This document shows positions 5,485-8,719 of a stretch of 8,719 nt of DNA, piece after piece. The first letter of the stretch is position 1; each line of letters opens with the position of its first letter. Position numbers and translations under genes: made by a program. Source of the stretch: Fluviicola sp. (GTDB lineage Bacteria; Bacteroidota; Bacteroidia; Flavobacteriales_D; Crocinitomicaceae); contig NZ_JASLCN010000297.1 of the NCBI RefSeq assembly GCF_030151805.1, forward strand, positions 1-8,719, read 5' to 3'. The notes beneath the pieces are model-generated. The model saw only the letters and a list, made by a program, of their open reading frames with translations. It ran no database searches and had not been told where the DNA came from.

Positions 5485-7185
5485 ATGAAAAAGCAAAGTA
5501 TCAAAGGATTAGCTTTTATCGCTGTAACTGGTTCGCTTGTTTCAAGTTGTGATCTTTTAAAGGATCTGGATTACACAGTAACTCCAAGCCCTCTTGAGAT
5601 GCACGCTGACAGTGTACGTGTAAAAGTTGACGTTAAATTCCCAGAGAAAGGAATCAAGAAGAAGGCGTATGCTGAAATCACTCCGGAACTAGCAGGAACA
5701 AAGTTGAAAACTGTAACGGTTCAGGGAGAGAAAGCAACAGCAAATGGTACTGTGATTCAGTACAAGCCAGGTGGAACAATGACTTACACAGATGTTATTC
5801 CTTACAAGCCTGAGTTTGAAAACACTGAGTTAATCGTAACTGGAAAAGTATTCAAAGGAGGTAAAGAGAAAGTTGGTAAATTCGAGAATAAAGAAATCGC
5901 GAAAGGTACTATCATCACTCCATACCTGGTTAATAAAGATTTCAAGTGTATTTATGCGAAAGACGAGTTCAAACGTGTGAACGAGAAGTCAACTTTTGCT
6001 CAAATCAACTACTTGAAAGCAAAATATGATGTTCGTAAGACTGAATTGAAAGATGTGGATATCGTAGATTTAGGAACTTGGTTAGCTGCTGCTCAATCAA
6101 ACCCGAAAATCAACATCAAGTCAATCAACATTACTGGTTATGCTTCTCCTGAAGGTGAGGTTGCGAAGAACGAAACATTGTCTTCTGACCGTGCTGGTTC
6201 AGCGAAAACAGCTACTATTGATGTTGCGAAAAAATCTAAAAACGACAAAGCTTCAGGTGAGATTTACAACCTGTCTGGTCGTGGGGAGGATTTTGACGGA
6301 TTCAAAGTTCAGTTGGGTAAAAACACAACCATCAAACAAGAAGATAAAGATTTGATCTTACGTGTACTTCAAATGTACGCTGATCCGAATCAACGTGAAA
6401 CTGAAATGAGAAACTTAGGTAAATCATTTACAGAGTTGGATAAAACAATCTTCCCATTGTTGCGTCGTGCTGAAATCAGTGTAGTTTATGACCTAACAGG
6501 ATATTCTGACGAAGAATTGAAAGCGGTTTCTGCTTCTGATCCTCAAAAATTGACTTTGGAAGAGTTGTTGTTTACAGCAACTTTGACTGACGATTTGAAT
6601 GAGAAATTACGTTTGTACAAAGAAGCTGAGAAAAAAGATCCATCTGATTACCGTGCTGCAAACAACGTTGGTGTTGTATTGTACAACCAGGGTAAAGTAG
6701 CTGAAGCTAAATCTCAGTTCGAGAAAGCAAACGGATTGAAAGATAACGCAATCTCTAAAAACAACTTAGGTGCTGTTGCAGGAGTAAGCGGAGACCGTAA
6801 GAAAGCTGCTGATTTATTCGGACAAGCTGGTGGTGCTGGTGACGAAGTAAGCTACAACAAAGGAATCATCGCTATCCAAAACGGAAAATACGCTGAGGCG
6901 GTTAGCGCATTCGGTGGAAAAGCTTCTTTCAACAAGGCATTGGCTCAATTGTTGAACGGTGATGCAGCTGCGGCTGTTAAAACGATCGACGATTCTAATG
7001 ACAAAGAATCCGGACAAGGATATTACCTGAAAGCAATTGCTGCTGCTCGTCAAAGTAAATTGACTGACCTGGTTAGCAACTTGAAAAATGCAATCGGTAA
7101 AGATGCTGCCTGGAAAACGAAAGCTGCTAAAGACCGTGAGTTCTTGAAGTATGCTGAAGATGCTTCTATGGCATTCATCAAATAA
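5485..7185 (+). CDS. Lipoprotein with OmpA-like domain and C-terminal TPR repeats
   Basis: A 566-residue envelope lipoprotein. Residues 1-22 are a type II signal peptide ending in the lipobox LVSSC, with Cys22 the lipidated residue. Residues about 30-145 look like beta-rich domains. Residues about 170-335 resemble an OmpA-like peptidoglycan-contact domain, with ITGYASPEGE (216-225), LSSDRAGSA (232-240) and the closing strand LLRRAEISVVY (325-335). GYASPEG replaces the canonical GHTD..G. From about 375 to 545 there are TPR-like helical pairs, for example NNVGVVLYNQGKVAEAKSQF (393-412). A TTG six bases upstream adds only two residues, so the ATG at 5485 is preferred. Arginine is CGT in 14 of 15 cases, which suggests very high expression. 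The architecture is known from Bacteroidota outer-membrane proteins of uncertain role. A structural tether between outer membrane and cell wall is likely. Confidence 0.85.
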   Translation: MKKQSIKGLAFIAVTGSLVSSCDLLKDLDYTVTPSPLEMHADSVRVKVDVKFPEKGIKKKAYAEITPELAGTKLKTVTVQGEKATANGTVIQYKPGGTMTYTDVIPYKPEFENTELIVTGKVFKGGKEKVGKFENKEIAKGTIITPYLVNKDFKCIYAKDEFKRVNEKSTFAQINYLKAKYDVRKTELKDVDIVDLGTWLAAAQSNPKINIKSINITGYASPEGEVAKNETLSSDRAGSAKTATIDVAKKSKNDKASGEIYNLSGRGEDFDGFKVQLGKNTTIKQEDKDLILRVLQMYADPNQRETEMRNLGKSFTELDKTIFPLLRRAEISVVYDLTGYSDEELKAVSASDPQKLTLEELLFTATLTDDLNEKLRLYKEAEKKDPSDYRAANNVGVVLYNQGKVAEAKSQFEKANGLKDNAISKNNLGAVAGVSGDRKKAADLFGQAGGAGDEVSYNKGIIAIQNGKYAEAVSAFGGKASFNKALAQLLNGDAAAAVKTIDDSNDKESGQGYYLKAIAAARQSKLTDLVSNLKNAIGKDAAWKTKAAKDREFLKYAEDASMAFIK

Positions 7186-7187
7186 GA

Positions 7188-7202
7188 AAAAGCATCGCTT
7201 TT
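7188..7202 (+). other. Small hairpin after the lipoprotein stop
   Basis: AAAAGC (7188-7193) and GCTTTT (7197-7202) form a perfect 6-bp stem with a 3-base loop, ATC, two bases after the stop codon. It is weak on its own. Confidence 0.35.
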
Positions 7203-7209
7203 GATAAAA

Positions 7210-7224
7210 GTCAGCACAGCTGAC
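7210..7224 (+). other. Second hairpin, GTCAGC-ACA-GCTGAC
   Basis: A perfect 6-bp inverted repeat with a 3-base loop, between the first hairpin and the terminator. No T run follows, so it is not a terminator. It could protect the messenger 3' end or bind a protein. Confidence 0.4.
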
Positions 7225-7239
7225 AATACAAAAATTTGG

Positions 7240-7267
7240 AACCCCGACGTTTATCGTCGGGGTTTTT
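7240..7267 (+). terminator. Strong rho-independent terminator of the lipoprotein gene
   Basis: CCCCGACG (7242-7249) pairs perfectly with CGTCGGGG (7255-7262) around the loop TTTAT, extended by two A-T pairs, and runs into five T (7263-7267). It ends 37 bases before the next start codon, so the membrane-protein gene downstream should have its own promoter. Confidence 0.9.
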
Positions 7268-7270
7268 GTT

Positions 7271-7278
7271 TATATTCG
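7271..7278 (+). promoter_or_regulatory. Possible -7 element for the membrane-protein gene
   Basis: TATATTCG differs by one base from TAnnTTTG and lies 26 bases before the ATG at 7305, directly after the terminator. The region where a -33 element should be is inside the terminator stem and has no TTG, so support is weak. Confidence 0.2.
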
Positions 7279-7304
7279 GTTCTGACAAACAACACTATGA
7301 CGCT

Positions 7305-7970
7305 ATGAACTCCATCTTTTTACGTGCAAAACACTGGCAAATCTTTGTCTCCCTGATGGTCATTCCATTTATTGTGATGATCATTTTCAGTATCATTATC
7401 GCAGTAGTGCTGGTTAGCAGAAATCCCCAAAAACCGGAAGAAATAGCCTGGATTTTTTACTTCATGCCATTTATTATAGCAGCTTCCTCCTTTGTTCAAT
7501 TTGCGTGGCTGTGGAATGTCGCCACCCAACTGAGTAAATTGGTTCCCCGTGATATCGTCAAATTACCCTTAGGGAGAATCAAGACGTTTATCATCCTTCC
7601 GATCTTTTATCTCTGTTGCATTCCGCTATTTATTGCCCCCATCATTGGGGATATCGGAAATTTCGACCACGGTCCGAACCCGGGCATGATCATCAAATTT
7701 GCTTCTTTGGGAATTGTGTTTTTCTTTTTACACCTGTTTTGTATGTTCTGCTTATTTCACACGTTTTACTTTGTTGCAAAAACGATCCGTGCAGCCGAGC
7801 TTCAACGACACGTGACTTTCTCAGATTTTACAGGAGACTTTTTCCTGGTGTGGTTCTTACCCATCGGGGTTTGGTTTTTACAACCGAGAATAAACAACCT
7901 GGTCAAAGCGCAAAACGAAATAAGCGGATTGAACAGTGACGATATTATTGATAAATACTCCGGGCATTAA
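7305..7970 (+). CDS. Multi-pass membrane protein of unknown function
   Basis: A 221-residue integral membrane protein. Hydrophobic segments lie at about 11-37, 47-71, 93-115 and 127-156, with a shorter one at 178-192, so four or five passes. A conserved-looking polar stretch, TIRAAELQRHVTFSDF (160-175), sits between the last two, followed by FFLVWFLPIGVWFLQPRIN. I recall this arrangement from unnamed Bacteroidota membrane proteins, with no known reaction. The frame is open upstream to a TTG at 7236, but that would translate through the preceding terminator, so the first ATG at 7305 is chosen. The gene follows the terminator by 37 bases. Its TAA (7968-7970) overlaps the stop of the convergent OmpA-family gene. 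Confidence 0.8.
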   Translation: MNSIFLRAKHWQIFVSLMVIPFIVMIIFSIIIAVVLVSRNPQKPEEIAWIFYFMPFIIAASSFVQFAWLWNVATQLSKLVPRDIVKLPLGRIKTFIILPIFYLCCIPLFIAPIIGDIGNFDHGPNPGMIIKFASLGIVFFFLHLFCMFCLFHTFYFVAKTIRAAELQRHVTFSDFTGDFFLVWFLPIGVWFLQPRINNLVKAQNEISGLNSDDIIDKYSGH

Positions 7971-8719
7971 ATAAATTCGAAATCAACCCGCCTGTTCAAT
8001 TGCTTTCCTGCAGACGAGTGATTATCCCCAACGGGAACTTTTTCCCCTTTGAAATCTATGACAATGCGATCGCGTTTTAAGCCTGCTTTGACAAAAAAAT
8101 CAATGATTGCCTGCGCTCTTCGCTCGGAAAGTCCGTCGTTGTATTGATCAGAACCATCTGCATCTGTATGTCCGGTTACACGTACACGTAAATCGGAATG
8201 ACTATTAATTACGTATACAATCCGGTTCAGAAACGAGCTGTATTCCGGTCGGATCTCTGCTTTGTCGTAATCAAAATAAATCGGTTCGAAATGAAAGTTC
8301 TTGCGCTCAGCATCCCTCACCTCTTTTGATTTTCTTCCGTTTTTCAAGTCCTCCGCAAAAATCGGCCTCCAGGATTGAAGTTCGATCATCGTTTTCTCTC
8401 TCGAAACCGTTTCACTGACTTTAAAGCACACCACTTTTCCGGAAACACCCCGGCATTCCAGGCTGTAAAATTTCCCCTGCAAATATCCGGTAGAATCTAC
8501 CAACGTCAAATCGAAATCCAACGTACACCAACGGTTGCCGTAAACGTCTTTCTTCTTCAGAATCGTTGATTGTTTTGCTTTAACTCCATTTCCTTTTGAT
8601 TCAACTTTCAACTGGCGGACAACATAGCCTTCTTTGGCAGTCATCTCTTCACGTGTTACGGGTTCTTTTCCAAAGTCAAAATAAATAATACTTCCCTGAT
8701 CCGGTTTTTGCCCGTCCTT
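7967..8719 (-). CDS. OmpA-family protein, C-terminal part (5' end beyond window)
   Basis: The minus-strand frame is open to the right edge, so the visible 250 residues lack their N-terminus. The in-frame ATG at 8644 is internal, because the 25 codons before it are open and protein-like (SIIYFDFGKEP). Residues about 142-250 of the visible part are a complete OmpA C-terminal domain: FEPIYFDYDKAEIRP, then the GHTDADGS motif (183-190), LSERRAQ (197-203) and NRRVDFEFI (242-250) at the very end. This domain binds the diaminopimelate of peptidoglycan through the conserved Asp and Arg, both present. The preceding about 140 residues are beta-rich and unrecognised. The product is probably an envelope protein anchored to the cell wall. 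It overlaps the convergent membrane-protein gene at the stop codons. Confidence 0.9.
   Translation of the reverse strand, partial: KDGQKPDQGSIIYFDFGKEPVTREEMTAKEGYVVRQLKVESKGNGVKAKQSTILKKKDVYGNRWCTLDFDLTLVDSTGYLQGKFYSLECRGVSGKVVCFKVSETVSREKTMIELQSWRPIFAEDLKNGRKSKEVRDAERKNFHFEPIYFDYDKAEIRPEYSSFLNRIVYVINSHSDLRVRVTGHTDADGSDQYNDGLSERRAQAIIDFFVKAGLKRDRIVIDFKGEKVPVGDNHSSAGKQLNRRVDFEFI

Noticed and set aside
7236..7304. Longer N-terminus for the membrane protein from a TTG start
   Set aside because: These codons are translated from the terminator hairpin of the preceding gene and do not look like protein. The ATG at 7305 gives a normal membrane-protein start.
8642..8644. ATG at 8644 as the true start of the OmpA-family gene
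   Set aside because: The frame stays open with protein-like sequence to the window edge, so this Met is most likely internal.
1..8719. CRISPR array, tRNA, rRNA or insertion-sequence ends
   Set aside because: No regularly spaced repeats, no cloverleaf or ribosomal RNA sequence, and no transposase gene or terminal inverted repeats were found by reading the window.

Overview
The window looks like a chromosomal piece of a Bacteroidota bacterium, most probably from the Flavobacteriales. Three things point there. The genes hardly use Shine-Dalgarno sites, and the possible promoters fit the Bacteroidota -7 motif TAnnTTTG. There is a lipoprotein that joins an OmpA-like domain to TPRs. The sppA and folK proteins also have a flavobacterial look. 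The family-level placement is inference from style, not from a marker gene.

The left third (1 to about 2.75 kb) reads as the right end of an integrated mobile element. It holds the tail of an unidentified gene, a 237-residue coiled-coil protein of unknown function, a 61-residue excisionase-like helix-turn-helix protein, a 46-residue basic ORF that resembles only the second half of such a protein, and a 442-residue tyrosine recombinase. Two of the junctions are ATGA stop/start overlaps (coiled-coil gene to HTH gene, and 46-residue ORF to recombinase). A hairpin terminator follows the recombinase. The 321-base gap after it carries a compact set of direct and inverted repeats next to the terminator, the best place here to look for an attachment site.

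The rest looks like ordinary host chromosome. A minus-strand sppA (67K-type signal peptide peptidase) has its own terminator and is divergent from folK (a folate-pathway pyrophosphokinase), with possible promoters for both in a short shared gap. Next comes a lipoprotein gene with an OmpA-like domain and TPRs. Its arginine codons are almost all CGT (14 of 15, against 1 of 23 in the recombinase), which suggests very high expression. Three consecutive hairpins follow it, the last a strong terminator. Then comes a multi-pass membrane protein of unknown function. It converges on, and shares its stop-codon bases with, a minus-strand OmpA-family gene that runs off the right edge.

I do not see a complete, clearly new defence or metabolic system. 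The most unusual material is the small-gene cassette in front of the recombinase, the repeats behind it, and the lipoprotein with its structured 3' region.
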